A DNA stretch of 64,000 bases from Elymus sibiricus (lineage: Eukaryota > Streptophyta > Magnoliopsida > Poales > Poaceae): contig CM077676.1 of the NCBI GenBank assembly GCA_039707655.1, forward strand, positions 240,330,866-240,394,865. The letters are read 5' to 3'. The notes beneath the pieces were generated by a model. The model was not told the origin of the DNA and ran no database searches. It saw nothing but the letters and a program-made list of their open reading frames with translations. How positions within the stretch are numbered: position 1 is the first letter of the stretch; the number at the start of each line of letters is the position of its first letter. The position numbers and the translations under genes are program-made. Of the stretch, positions 1 to 11,960 are shown piece after piece.

Positions 1-3000
1 CTCGATCCCGCGGCCACCGTGCCCCGATTGCCTCGCCGCCGAGTCGTACGTCGTCGCCACCCTCGACTGCATCGCCTCCGCCTCTCCGTTGGAGCTGAGC
101 GCCGCCACTGCGACCTCCCCGAGTTCTTCTTCACCGCACGGCCGCCGTCGATCCCCGCCGTCTTCGTCGTCCTCTGCAGCTACAAAGCCGTCGAGGGCAT
201 TTCGTTGCCGCTAGGTGAGCTTCTCCCCTCCCCCAGCCCTCTTCTCGCGCCGCTTAGCTCACCGTAGCGAGCTCGCCGCCGCGCCATTTTTCTGCCGCCG
301 CCCGAGCTCGCCGTGGCTGCCGTTTCCGACCGCCGTAGCCCGCGCCGTTGGGATAGATCGACGCGGTGCTGTTCCCGCGTTCGAATGCGCCCGATTGCGC
401 GCTCCAAATCGCCCCGTAGCCGCTCGCACGACCACCACCCGAAACCGGCCGCCGCCGACGTGCTCGCCGCTGTCTATTCCGGCCTCCCTGGCTCCTACCA
501 CCGCCACCACTGGACGCACCGTCGAGTGGCCGTTCCAGAGCAACTGGCCGCGACCAAAAAGACCCACCGTAGACGAAATGCGAGCTCGCCGGAGTTCGTC
601 GCCGTCGGGCGACCTTGCCGGCGTGCTCTGGTGCCGGCGCTGACCTGGCGTCCGAGCTGGCACCGCGGGCCCCGCCTCTGTGCCGCTGCAACTGGGACCC
701 ACTAGGCCCCTTTGACCGAGTCAGCGCGGCCCCGCCCACTGACGTGTGGGTCCCGCTCGAATAAAATGATTTAAAAATAAATAAATAAACGTTAATTAAT
801 CGGTTAATTAATTAATTAGTTAATTAAAACACTAATCACTCACTGACCAGTAGGCCCCACCCCTAATTAACCTAATTTAGTTAAGTTTAATCCCTAATTA
901 GCCTAATGTGAGACTGACATGTAGGACCCACTAGTCAGGTTTGACTAGTCCACCGTCCTGTTGACTCCTGACGTCAGCATTGCGTCATGCTGACGTCACC
1001 CCAGTACTGTTTCAGATAATGTTGATTTAAATAATTTAAAATAATTCCAGAAAATATTTAAAACTTTGAAAAATCATATCTTTTAAACTGTAAGTCAGAT
1101 GAAAATAATTTATATATGTAAAATGATTAGAAAAATATGAAGATTCTGGATGTGTAATCAAAATGCCCGTCCAACAATCCTAGCTAGCTGAACATGGAAC
1201 AATTTGCGTGATTTCGTTAAATGAATAGTGCTCAACTTTAATAAAATAAATCCAAATAAATTCCTAAATTAACTAAATCATTTAGTTAGGCAGTAAAACA
1301 CATCTGTATATCATTCTAGGCTTGTCATGCATCGTTGTTGCATTTTGCCGAGAATTTATTGTTTCTTCCCCCTCCTTCTCTCCCGATAGACACCGAGATC
1401 GACGCCGTTGCAGCAGAATTCGACTACACCCCCGACGAGCAGCCGACAGACGATCATCCACTCTCTGCAGAGCTTCCAGGCAAGCAATCCCCCCTTGACG
1501 CATGCCATTGTCTCCTATTCTTTCTCCCTCCTGCTTGCATTAGAAATTGCCGCTGCCATGCTTTAACCTATTCTGATGCATAGCCTGATTTTGTCGCCTG
1601 CTACTGATACATTACTTGTTATCCCATGATGCCTAGTTAGCTATGTTGCTGTTCCATCTTTGGCCCTTCGTCTTGTCCGTTTGCCATGCTTGTTATCGGG
1701 CCGTGATCACTCTGGGTGAGGATCACGAAAATGCTTACATTACTACATTCATTTACTGTTACGGGGCTGAAGGGCTGGTGGTACCATCCAGTCAGAGATG
1801 GACCCGAGTCCCGACAGCGCCCAATGTTTAAGTCGGGCTGGCCCCAAGGGTGCCCGCGAGTGAATATCATTAAAGACGGGTCGGCTCCAAGAGCACCTGC
1901 GCGTCATGTTTTACCAAGTCGGAGCGACAGAAACTCTGTTCGTCTCTGCGAGTTACTAAATACGCCTAACGGAACTGGGTATTTGATCTGAGTGGGTCGT
2001 TGTGCCCTATACGCACTACCACCACGTGGGATAATGGTTTAATGGGGCCCTCTACGTCGTATGTATCAGCCGAAAGCTCTTCAGACGTCACAGCTCAGAG
2101 ATGCGGGCTGATTGTTGGGGTTGGGCTGGTTACGTCACTGGTGTATTCAGTGTCGCGCCTGCTCCCCGGCCAGTCTCGCAACGTGCAGGAGTGCAAAGGG
2201 CGATGGGCCCAAGACCCCTTCGCACTTAGGATTTAGACTGGCGTGTTGACCTCTCTGCTGAGCCTAGGTAGGACTGCGTCGTGTCGATCACCCGAGGCCG
2301 GGTATTACCCAGCCAGTGTGTCCGGCCGGAGGTAATCGAGCGTGTTGGGTAACAGTAGTGCACCCCTGCAGGGAAGTTATCTATTCGAATAGCCGTGTCC
2401 ACGGTAACAGGACGCTCAGAGTTGTATCCGGATCTATGACAACTACAAACTGATGATGATACATATTAAACTGTTACTACTGCTCTCGGGATTACTTTCT
2501 CGCGGGATAGTCAAGAAAGGATCTCAGGGAGTTGCTACCATACAACCACTATTATATGCTACTATATTCTACTCTCTTCTGATGCTGCAAGATTGCTTGA
2601 AGATGCTAGTCTTCGATAGGCTAGGCTTCTCCCCCTCTACTCTGGCATTCTGCAGTTCAGTCCAAAGATATAGCCCCCCTTCCTTTGATACCAGTGCATA
2701 ACTAGCATAGTTCTGATGTCAGTCTTGTGAGTACTTTGGATGAGTACTCACGGTTGCTCTGCTCTTCTTTTTCCCATACCCATTTGATGATACATCAGAC
2801 GATGGAGCCCAGGAGCCAGATGCCACCGCAGGAGCTTACTACCAGGAGGGTCCCGACGGCACTTACTACTGGATCGAGCTAGCCGACCATGAGTAGTTAG
2901 GAGGCCTTAGGCAGGAGGCCTTCGCCTTTCGATCCGTATCGCTGTTTGTGCTAGCCTTCTTAAGGCACCCTTGACTAACTATGTCTGTACTCAGATATCA

Positions 3001-3171
3001 TTTGTGTGTGTGACTTATGTATTCGGGCCTCCGTGCCCCCGGTTTGTAATATGATGTTTTATGTTTAGTTTGAGTTTAGAGTTGTGTTGTGATATCTTCC
3101 CGTGAGTCCTTGTGCTTGATCATGCACGTTTGCGTGTATGATTAGTGCACGATTAAGTCGGGGGCGTCACA
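1..3171 (+). mobile_element. 3' part of a long-LTR (gypsy-type) retrotransposon
   Basis: The stretch has no convincing gene. It ends with GGGGGCGTCACA at 3160-3171, the CA-ended mirror of the TGTGACGCCCC start common among Triticeae gypsy-type LTRs. The left part (1-720) is GC-rich and codon-like in several frames but has no single preferred frame; it passes into AT-rich sequence (770-1300) and then mixed sequence with many short ORFs. The left LTR boundary lies outside the window, so a solo LTR, a 3' LTR and a truncated copy cannot be told apart. The family assignment is inference from the terminus only. Confidence 0.5.
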
Positions 3172-3565
3172 CTCGTCGACGACCGCACCTTCACTTCACG
3201 GATCTTATCCCCGCCGCTCATGGAGACGACAGATGAAGGAGGCAGTCGCCAGAAGGGAATAACAAGGACTTGGACGACGGGCGCCGCCGTAGGCTAGGTT
3301 TAGGTCCCGTCCCCCTTTTTTAATGAAAACTATCTGAAATGTAATGAATTTCGTACGGTTTGTATGAAAATCATCTGGTTTGCATGTAATTCGTCCGGTT
3401 AGTTGGAAACCGACTTGAAATGTATGCGGATAGCTTTGGATGGCCGCCTCCTGCATCCGTGTTCGCGGACTGGCCCCCCTGTCCGCGGACGGATGCGGTG
3501 TCAGGTTTACGGGTCAGCGTTGGAGATGCCCTAAAGGACATCTTCTCCTGATCTGATTCCCTCAT
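3172..3565. other. Intergenic stretch between two retroelement pieces, no gene seen
   Basis: Short frames only. Near 3519-3532 there is GTTGGAGATGCCCTAA, a phrase often seen at the ends of grass DNA transposons, but I found no matching inverted partner nearby. It separates the LTR end from the truncated pol fragment. Confidence 0.3.
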
Positions 3566-4604
3566 TCAAATATTGTGATAACCAGGGTAGGCGTCCAAGA
3601 AACAAAGACGATCGCAGCCTGCTGTGGAATCAATATCTTGATCAATGCGGGGCAACAAGAAAGGGTCTTTTCGGCAAGCTTTAGTGAGGTCCGTGTAGTC
3701 AACGAACATACGCCACAAGTTGTTTTTCTTCCTAATCATGATAGGGTCGGTTAACCATTCAGGGTTGGCGATCTCCCTGATGAACCCTACAGCTTGGAGT
3801 CGGGCGATTTCCTCTCCAATTACACGCGCTTCTTTGCGGTGAAGCATCGGACAGTCTGCTTGATCGGCCTCACGTCCTTTTGGACGTCCAAGCTATGCTC
3901 GGCAATGCGGGCGGGAAGCCCGGGCATGTCAGCGGGCCTCCAGGCGAAGATGTCCCAATTGTCCCGGGGAAGTGCATGAGCACGACCTTCTGGTCAAGGC
4001 TCAGATGTCCTCCTATGATTGCTGTTTGGGGGGGGGGGGGGTCCTCTGGGTGTACTTGGAATTTCTTGGTTTCTTTGGATGGCTGGAAGGCTGGTCCAGG
4101 CTTGGGCTTCCGGGGCAGAGGTATCATGGTCGGGTCAATTGAGTTCTTGATTTCCTCGAGCTCCACGGAGGCTAAGATGGCCTCCGCGAGCTCCACATTG
4201 GTGACCTTCGCTTCTAGCACGCTCCCAGCACTGCCGTGGACGGTGATTGTGCCGTTGGGTCGGGCATCTTTAGCTGCAGGTACGCGTACGAGGAAAGCAA
4301 CATGAACTTCACTTAAGCAGGCCTGCCGAAGACAGCGCTGTAACCGGTACGGAACGACGCGACCAGAAAGCATATCTTTTTGAGCGGAAGTTTTCTTCGT
4401 CCCAAAAGACAACTTCGAGGGTCCTAGCGGTTCCACCTTCTTACCTAACACGAACCCGCGGAAGCCGGTAGGCGAGGGGCACATACACGATTTAGGGATT
4501 CCCATCTTTGCTAGTGTATCAAGGAAGATGACATTGACCCTGCTTCCCCCATCCATAAGAACCGAGGGAAGGTGGAAGTCGTCGACGGTTGGATCTAGCA
4601 CCAT
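3566..4604 (-). pseudogene. Truncated Ty3/gypsy pol: aspartic protease plus start of reverse transcriptase
   Basis: Read right to left, the frame from 4604 carries a retropepsin-like active site (LMDGGSRVNVIF, where the usual DSG/DTG is DGG) about 18 residues in. It is followed by a linker and, after at least two frame changes near 3840-3905, a gypsy reverse-transcriptase N-terminal part (3847-3566) with FIREI..PEWL, W RM-F-VDYTDL and FLDAYPGYHNI, the equivalent of the usual FLDAYSGYHQI. It stops right there, so the catalytic YxDD, RNase H and integrase are missing. A run of G at 4027-4041 falls inside the frame. This is a dead fragment of a polyprotein for retrotransposition; no LTR can be paired with it. 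Confidence 0.8.
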
Positions 4605-5587
4605 TGCGGATTTCCTTGGATGAGAGACGTAGTTTGGGTGATCGGTGTGATAAAAGGCGGTGGTGGAGTCAGATCAATCCAGGTATTTTGCGCGGGCCAG
4701 TGCATTTGCATAGACTGCTCGACGCATGAACTTCTGGGCTCACTATGTATCGTCAGCCCGGAAGATCATATGCACTCCTTGCGATCTAGCGAGCTGGTGG
4801 GTTGATGAAGATCTAGTCGCTCCAAGGTCGGCCAGGATTAGCGATGCCTAGCGTGGCAAAGGTGATGGCGGGACACAGAGGCACACGGCATTGTCATGCT
4901 GGTCGAGATGGAATTTGAGGCTTTCGAAGAGTATGGTACTAATGGGAGAGGGAGACGCGTCATTGTAGAGCAACCCTCGCCCGCCAGCAATGAATTTGAA
5001 GGAGCCGAAGACGAAAGCTTGGTCCAGCATGAAGTTGTCGGGCATGACTAGAGATCTGATCTGGGCTCGGTCTCCGGCCGGCGCAACCCCTGACTGGCGT
5101 GCCAACTGACGGTACAGAAAATCGTCTATGTTCTCGGTAGGATGGAGAGCATGGCTGGAAGTACAAGAGGGGATCACACACGGGGAGTTTATCCAGGTTC
5201 GTGCCCTTATGGTTGAGCTAATACCCTACTCCTGCTTTTGATTAGATAGATGGTGGAAAACACCTCGCGTGAGGGTGTTACAAATATGGGGTTAGCTACC
5301 GAGACGATGACTATGGAGTTGATCCCTAAGCTATCCCCTGGCCTCACCATACAAAGGAAGATGAAGCCTAGGGTTACAAGGATTCTAATTGACTTGGATC
5401 TCGTCGGTGGAGCAGTTCATAGCTTGTGCTCCAAGAAGCCCTGGTTTCCTTAACGGGATCACCACACCAGTCGGAGGCCTGTTGGAACGGTGCGGCCTGC
5501 TAGCCCCTGGGGCCGGCCCACCATCTATCATTTTACCCGACGGGCCACCCCCGGTCTAGCACACACCGTCAAAAACACCTAAACCAA
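4605..5587. other. Repeat-derived sequence, no supportable gene
   Basis: A 109-codon minus-strand frame (5177-4848) has no recognisable domain. The phrase around 5185-5240 (GTTTATCCAGGTTCGTGCCC and following) is typical of repetitive Triticeae DNA. It is probably the remainder of the element that holds the pol fragment, or a neighbouring CACTA-type fragment. Confidence 0.35.
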
Positions 5588-6300
5588 ATGAAAATAGCTA
5601 AAATGCACCTAGTCAATTCGTCGAACACCTTGCGGGCGGAGAAGGTGAGAGCACCTGCCGGCGGCGTTGAGCCGAATCCAAAGCTCGGGGTGGACAACAT
5701 GCCGTGGGGTAGAAGACCGTCCGGCAGTCGACACCTGTGCGGTACGCGAGCGACAGTAGACGGCGGGCCTCAAATCAACCTCCCCGGCCAACGACAAAGC
5801 TCGCCAGTCGTCTTCAAAGATCGCTGGTCTTGTCGTGATGACGACGCCACAAAGCTCCTCGCCGGTGCTTTACGTCATCTCCGTCATCCGCCGGCTTCGT
5901 TTTCGAACAACCGAAGCAACTCCGGTGGTTTTTTCGGCCACGGGATCGAGGCGGCAACGGCGGTGATATGTGTCGATTCCGGTGTCGGTGGAGACCGGTG
6001 GACATATCGGAGTGGGGCGGGTGGGGGTGGAGGCTGTGGGTGGTCGCCAGAGGGAGCACTGGTGAAGATTCGGTGCGAGGGGGGTGCAAAAATTATCCTG
6101 TGAACTGCCGCCGGTCGAGTATATTTAAGAGGCGGAAGGGGTGGCGCTTAAATTTTTTACTCCTCTAACGTTGACAAGGGATTCGCTAGGTCTAGTTTAT
6201 CCCCTCAAAAATGATCATTTATACTCTAAAAAACTCTAAAGTTTAAAGTTTTTCAAGGGATCAGCTAGAGATGCAAGTCCCAACTAGACCGTGGTCCTTT
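5588..6300. other. GC-rich low-confidence coding-like tract upstream of the first host gene
   Basis: Both strands are open for 60-170 codons (5588-6103 plus, 6089-5814 minus) with different, unrecognised proteins, so neither is called as a gene. A TATA-like TATATTTAAG at about 6120-6129 lies some 310 bp before the ATG of the coiled-coil gene and could belong to its promoter or to a transposon. The 6180-6300 part is AT-rich. Confidence 0.3.
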
Positions 6301-6398
6301 CTTCATTGACCTGTCTGTCCTTCGCTCACTCCGTCCCACAGTCCCTCCTCTCATTTCCCTCGCCGCCGCCGCCTCCAACGGCTCTCCTCTCCGCCCCC

Positions 6399-6425
6399 AT
6401 GCTTACACCACCGCCGGAACCCTAA
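6399..6425 (+). promoter_or_regulatory. Short upstream ORF in the 5' leader of the coiled-coil gene
   Basis: ATG at 6399, eight codons (MLTPPPEP), TAA at 6423-6425. It ends 8 nt before the main ATG at 6434, in a pyrimidine-rich leader. If transcription starts upstream of 6399, scanning ribosomes would meet it first; such mini-uORFs often lower translation of the main frame. The transcript start is not known. Confidence 0.4.
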
Positions 6426-6433
6426 CCCCCACA

Positions 6434-9400
6434 ATGCCGCGCTCCGCCACCTCGCTCCGCGCTCCGAGCCGGCGCCGCCTGCTTCTGAAAAAACCCATCG
6501 CCCCCGCATCCGTCAACTCCTCGTCTGCTGCCACCGGTCGCCGAGGCGGGCCCTGTACCCCGAAGCTGCGATGGAGCGTCAGGGAGAGCCAGGAGGGCGT
6601 CAGCGAGCAGAAGGCGCCGAGGACTTCGTCCGTCAGGCGGCTCGCGGCCGCGGTGTGGCGCCTGCGGCCACCGGAGGAGGCACCCGCCGCAGAGCACCAG
6701 GGAAAATCTCGTGTCGGCCTCGAGGTACATAATCCCACCCCTATGACATCTTCTCCAATGAAGAAAATGCTAAACCCTAGATCAACTATAGCTAACTGTA
6801 TGCTCGAATTATCGCTAATGTCGTCGCTAATCTGGCGTACCGGAGGTGAATCTGGGACGCCGATGCCCGCATTAAAGCGCGCTATCTAGTGCACCACCGT
6901 ACAACCATCCGTTCTTGCTCGTGGCGGGCATCAGTTAATGGCCGGCCGTTGAGGCGTCGGGTGCTACCAAATCGAAGCATAGATCCCCACATTTATTGCT
7001 GTTAGCTATGCGAGCTATCGTTTGGAGTGGCATTAATTGGCCGCCTGTCCATGGGCGCATTTCTTGTGAGCTAATCTTGCTCATGTGATCTTCCCCTCTC
7101 CCCCACCCCCCGCCCCTCACACCTACGAGTGGGGCCCCGTCTCGCATTGAACATTAGTGTATGCATGTACCTTGTCCTTGCAAGGTTCTTGATGCAGGAG
7201 TAATCGGTTTGTCTCCTGGTGTTTATTGGTGCATCACTTTATTGGGTGCTCAGTGGTTTCTATCACCTCACCAGGTGGTTTAGTGTAAAGTACTCCCTCC
7301 GTAAAATAATATAAGAGCGTTTAGATCACTAAAGCAGTGATCTCTTTACAGAGGGAGTATTGTGACAAAGAGAAAGTTTGGGTTGAGAAGTTTCCTCTCA
7401 CCATTTTCTCCACTCATGTTGTATGTTAAAGTGAAGTGCCTAATTCTTACAGTGCAGTAGAAAATTTCTGACGGTCCAATTAGTTAATTATGTAAATTGC
7501 CAACTATATCTAGTTTTCAGCTACCATGTTGCTGCAGTCGATTAAGTGAACAACACATTCTTCCTTGTCTGTTGGGTTTCAGAAATATCTGATCAGTGGG
7601 TTGGCTCATGCTGATTTAATTCAGAGGGTGTTATGCTGTCCACTGAGACTGTTCTTTGCTGAAAAAGTCTGGCTGATCTCAAGCAGTGGAACTGCCAGAG
7701 TTTTATGGGCACATCTTTATATAACTGTTGTCTTCGTATGCTTTGTGTTTTCTTTCCTGAGAAGTTATGATACGTCTTAGGGTGCTATCTGATCTTTTTC
7801 ATTTAGCCATATAACATCTTGTTGCTCTGACTGAATGAAAATGAACGATGATTGTTCATTAGACTTTGACAATTCGGTGCTCCTGTACTCACTTCTTAGT
7901 CACATTTACTTGTATGGCAGTTTATACCGAGACATCTGCAAGCCCAGCTTCTCAGGAAGGATCATCTTGGTCACAAACATGGTCTGAAGGTTGAGACTTC
8001 AAGCCCCAATTCCGTTTTGGAGCAACACAGCGGAGAGCTCCACAAAGTAAAGCTAGAAATTACTTCGTTAAGCTCCTGTGGCTTTGTCTAGTGCGCGGCT
8101 TGCTCACTGGCACCTAAACTGGTGCACAATTAATTTTGTGGATTTAATTGTGTAGGTTCAACTTCATCTCGCCTCAGCTTTGATGCCGATCACCAGCTTG
8201 GAGAATGCAACAAAGTGGGAGTCTGAGAGTGTAAAGGGGGGTGAATTGGATGGTGCCTATGTGATTGCCAACCAACTTGATCTCATTGAAAAACAGCAAG
8301 GGCAAACTCATGCTAATATACTCCAGATGGAGCTCCAGCGTGCGCAAGATAGGGTGGGCAAGCTAGAAGCTGAGCGGGTTTCAGCTAAGAAGCAGCTTGA
8401 CCGCTTGTTGGAGAAACTGAGGGAGGAGAAAGCAGCCTGGCTGAGGAGAGAACACAAGAAGGCCCAATCCATTCTTGAGGATATGAAGGCAGACCTCGAC
8501 CATGAGAAGAAGAACCGGAGGCAACTAGAGAACATTAACTTGAAGCTTGTTGACGAGTTGAAGGAGGTCAAATTGGCAGCCAATAATCTGTTGGAAGAGT
8601 ATGACAAGGAGAGGAAGACACGGGAAATGACCGAGGAGGTGTGCAACAAACTGGTGAGGGAGGTCGAGGAACAAAAATCCGATATTGAAGTTTTGGAGCG
8701 GGACTTTGTGAAACTGCGGGAGGAGGTGGATGAGGACAGAAAGTTGCTACAGATGGCCGAGGTGTGGCGTGAAGAGCGGGTGCAGATGAAACTTGTGGAT
8801 GCAAGGCTCACTCTTGAAGACAAATACGGTGAGCTAAGCAAATTGCAACAGGATGCCGAGGCCTTTGTCGCCTCTTTGGGTTGTGCCAAGGAAGACAGCA
8901 GCATTCTAGTACGAGAAGCAGAGAAAATTATAAGGGAAATTGGCTTGGTGAGGGACCGGGAGGTTCAATTCAAGTATGAGCCGCCTGCAGCATCGGAGGA
9001 AATACTAGCCATATTCGAGGAGCTCCGCCCGAGCCAAGAGCTCGGACGATGCAAGGCGCAGAGGTCTTCACTAGATGAGTTAGAAATTCAACAAGCTAGC
9101 GGCCGAATGGCTGATGTATGCCTGGAGAACCCAACCAATAGAAGCCCTTGCCAAGACAGTGAAATAGAAGATGGGAGCAGCTGGGAGACTACAAGCCACC
9201 AAGACGTTCAGGGTTCAAGCTTTTCACGGAACGGGAATGGAAGCGAAGCTTCAGTCAACAATGTATGTGACAGAATTTCCTGGACGAGTGGAGACGATTC
9301 GGAGGAGGTCTGGCAGAATGACCTGAGCAATATCAAAGTTGTGGAGCACAAGAAGAAACAGTCGGCAATATCAAAGTTCTGGAGGCCTTGCCCTCAGAAA

Positions 9401-9676
9401 AACCATGAAATCCACCAGGTGGATGTGGAGGTGGAACCAGTAAACTCGTTGAGCAGACGTATGTATTATGACGCTGGCGAAGCTGCAGATCGGGGCATGG
9501 GACAGAGCTCCCCGAGCATGGGACCATGGAGCTCGCCGTGGCCGGACGTGACGAACCGTGGCTTCAGAGGCTGCATGGAGCTGGTCCAGAGGCACAGCCT
9601 GAAAGCAAAGCTTCTAGAAGCCCGGATGGAGAGCCAGAAGAACCAGCTCCGCCGCGTGCTCAACCAGACAACCTGA
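6434..9676 (+). CDS. Coiled-coil protein of the At5g41620 / BRANCHLESS TRICHOME-related family (3 coding exons, 645 aa)
   Basis: Coding exons are 6434-6724, 7921-8046 and 8156-9676; both introns are GT-AG and phase 0 and the joined frame is open throughout. Exon 1 gives a basic, Arg/Pro-rich N-terminus (PKLRWSV motif, SVRRLAAAVWRL). Exon 2 gives RHLQAQLLRKDHLGHKHGLK, a family signature. Exon 3 begins VQLHLASALMP, then has a long heptad-rich coiled coil (about residues 190-385) with the conserved MAEVWREERVQMKLVDARL, an acidic/Ser-rich variable region, and the conserved C-terminal SLKAKLLEARMESQKNQLRRVL near residues 615-640. The family is plant-specific; relatives are linked to actin/trichome cell-shape control or are uncharacterised, so the exact job is unknown. 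Length and ends fit a complete gene. Intron 1 (1196 bp) holds a MITE, and a second MITE starts 85 bp after the stop. Confidence 0.88.
7293..7357. mobile_element. Internally deleted Stowaway MITE in intron 1
   Basis: Starts CTCCCTCCGT and ends ACAGAGGGAG, flanked by TA at 7291-7292 and 7358-7359. The centre has the palindromic AGATCACTAAAGCAGTGATCT typical of a common Triticeae Stowaway. The left arm is long, but the right arm is almost gone, leaving only 65 bp. Confidence 0.85.
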
Positions 9677-9760
9677 AGCTGCAAAGAACTCTTGTCACCT
9701 GCAATTTCATTTAATCTACGCCATGAAATAAGTCCATCTCTTGTAACGTATAGTGTACTA

Positions 9761-9995
9761 CTCTCTCCGTTCCAAAATATAATGCGCCTGCGCTTCCCGA
9801 GGTTCAACTTTGACCATAAATTTAACCAACGAGACCGACTGCGGCGGGAGCAAAAATTATATAATTGAAAACTTCTTTCGAAATAATTCACTGGTATAAT
9901 TTTTGCCCCTGCCGCATTTGGTCTCGTTGGTTCAATTTATGGTCAAAGTTGAAGCGCGAAAACCGAGAACACACTATATTTTGGAACGGAGGGAA
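9761..9995. mobile_element. Stowaway-like MITE in the 3' flank of the coiled-coil gene
   Basis: A 235-bp hairpin-forming element: left CTCTCTCCGTTCCAAAATAT pairs with right ATATTTTGGAACGGAGGGAA, and the internal AACTTTGACCATAAATT is mirrored near 9925-9950. TA flanks are at 9759-9760 and 9996-9997. It begins 85 bp after the TGA, so it probably lies in the 3' UTR or immediately beyond it. Confidence 0.85.
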
Positions 9996-9997
9996 TA

Positions 9998-10976
9998 CAC
10001 AGTTAGCCGTACGGTGGATTCCTAGGCTCATCTAGCCCTAGTTCAAGTGCCACTACATTTGAAACAAACCTGTAGTAACGCGTTGTCATTGATGTGTGAT
10101 CTAAAGACATAACTGCGCTGTTAACACGCACTGTACCATTAACAACAACGAGTCCTGATCTTAACACATGTTTTCTTTCCAGAATGCACATGAGCATATG
10201 CGTTTCATTATTACTCTTATTATAAAAGACGGTACGCTACCCGCCATTCTGGAGCAACCACGTGCGCGAAGCTCGCTCAGTTTTGGCTGCTGGCGTTTGG
10301 TCAGCCGTTAATTCATTTTGCAAATGCACCGTTGCTTCAGCAGTGGCTGACCGGTGGGGCTCATTAGCAGTGGGGTCCAGAAAATTGGGAGGTTTTCCTT
10401 TGATTTTGCGTGAGCAGAGGTATGGAGAGGTCGGGTGAAACCCTACACCAGAGGACCATCGAAAATTCCTCACGTCATGCGCCGCCTCCCCTCGTTTCCT
10501 CCTCTCTCTTCTCTTCCAGATCCCGCCGCCGCTCGCCACCACCCCCCCCCCCCTCCCCCCCCCCCCCCCCTCGCGTCTTGAGTTGGCGACGACGTCGTGA
10601 GAGGTCAGGGCCTCCTCCATTCCCCACTCCTGTTAGCTGGTCAGGCTCGACCACCTTGCCACCCCCACAATGAGAGAGATGGAGAGATAGGAGGAGCGAG
10701 AGGTGAAGAGGGAGAGGCTCTTCCGCCTCCATCCCTTGTCCCTCCATGTCGCGCGCGAGGGCCAACAGCGCTCCACTTTCTCCACCCTCACCGCTTTAAT
10801 TTTTCATCCCTCTCTTGGATGCGGCTTGTTTGTATTTTATTCACCCATCATCCACTTTGCCGCTCTAATCAGAGTCCAAGAGGAATGGCAATTTTGGCAA
10901 ATGGGATGTTCCTTTGCCAAAGGTAATTCTCAATGCAAATTCTTGTTGTCAACTTGTTTCAACATAGGTGGATTGC
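9998..10976. other. Intergenic, with long homopolymer C tracts
   Basis: No gene is supported. 10490-10770 is pyrimidine/GC-rich and open in several frames but of low complexity, with C12 at 10542-10553 and C16 at 10555-10570. Short frames on both strands differ completely in product. It resembles a decayed leader region of a gene or transposon. Confidence 0.35.
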
Positions 10977-11045
10977 TTTTTTTTTTTCACGAATATGCAA
11001 AGCTTGCGTATCTTTCATTGATATACAAGGCACTCTGGCACAAGT
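10977..11045 (-). mobile_element. LINE 3' tail remnant (reverse orientation)
   Basis: T11 at 10977-10987 is followed by CACGAATATGCAAAGCTTGCG and TATCTTTCATTGATAT, the mirror image of poly(A)-ended Triticeae LINE tails. Only the last ~70 bp are recognisable. No ORF2 sequence is visible. Confidence 0.5.
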
Positions 11046-11079
11046 CCAAAACGGGAGGCCGAGAGCGAGAGAGAGAGGA

Positions 11080-11106
<27 letters not shown>
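11080..11106 (+). repeat. 27-bp uninterrupted G tract
   Basis: Twenty-seven consecutive G follow a (GA)n run. Long G runs can form G-quadruplexes and are prone to length error in sequencing and assembly, so the exact length is unsure. Confidence 0.7.
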
Positions 11107-11110
<4 letters not shown>

Positions 11111-11410
11111 TCGGTGGATTGCCACTCGGCTGAATATTGCCTCCATTTATCTTCTTTCAGGTTAGGCATGTTGATGTAGAAGAAATGTTTAAAGTTGTAA
11201 GGAAAAGTAAGTCATGATAAGATTTGTTAGGCAACCAATCATGCATTCATATACATGCATTGCATAAATTAGTGATTCCTTGTCGGTAATTAGCCTATTT
11301 TTTCGGATACTTCCTAGAACTAAATGTGATGCAACTGGACATTGATAATTCCTATTTTTGGTCTGAAGTTTTTTTTAACATTCTGTAAAACATAACACTT
11401 ACTATATGTA

Positions 11411-11958
11411 TGTAACATCCCAAAAACTTTTAAGTTTTGGAATGTTAATTAATTAAATGGTAATTATTATTTTCTTTAATCTTGTTTGAATTTGAGTAGA
11501 ATCTGATACTTTTGAAAGTTTATTTGAATATTTAATAAGGAGGGAATCAAATGACTTCCCCATAATTCTCCATTTGGATTTTGTTTCCTATGAAATTTTG
11601 TGTGAATTTTGAAATATTCATACATTTCTAAATCAAAAGAAATTAAACGAGAGAGGATAATATGACTTCTTCAATACAAAGAGTTTGAACATGTCTTGAA
11701 TATTATTCGGATATTTATTTGGGGTTCAAAATTTTGTTTTGGGAATTAAATAAACCAGAGAGATATTTTCGAGAATTACTTTAAGGCTCAAAATCAGTTG
11801 AGAAAAATTGAATTTAAAAATTACTTTGGGTAGAAACTATTTTTTCCTTAGCCCAATATATTTATTTTGATTTACTATATTTTTCTTGTATTTGTTTTGG
11901 AACTAGTTTGGCAATTAGAGCCATAATTCATTTCCTATAATTTAATACATAGAAAATA
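11411..11958 (+). mobile_element. 5' end of an LTR (gypsy-like), truncated
   Basis: Begins TGTAACATCCCAAAAACTTT followed by an imperfect hairpin (CCAAAAACTTTTAAGTTTTGG) and about 500 bp of AT-rich sequence, as at the start of several Triticeae gypsy LTRs. It ends abruptly at a poly(T) at 11961, where a LINE tail begins. No coding part is attached. Confidence 0.45.
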
Positions 11959-11960
11959 GA

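Noticed and set aside
254..739. Overlapping GC-rich frames on both strands at the left edge
   Set aside because: Five mutually incompatible frames are open because of GC content; none has a recognisable protein, and the region belongs to an LTR-type repeat.
8308..8904. 198-codon Ser-rich frame on the minus strand
   Set aside because: Exact shadow of the coiled-coil exon on the plus strand, whose protein is recognised.
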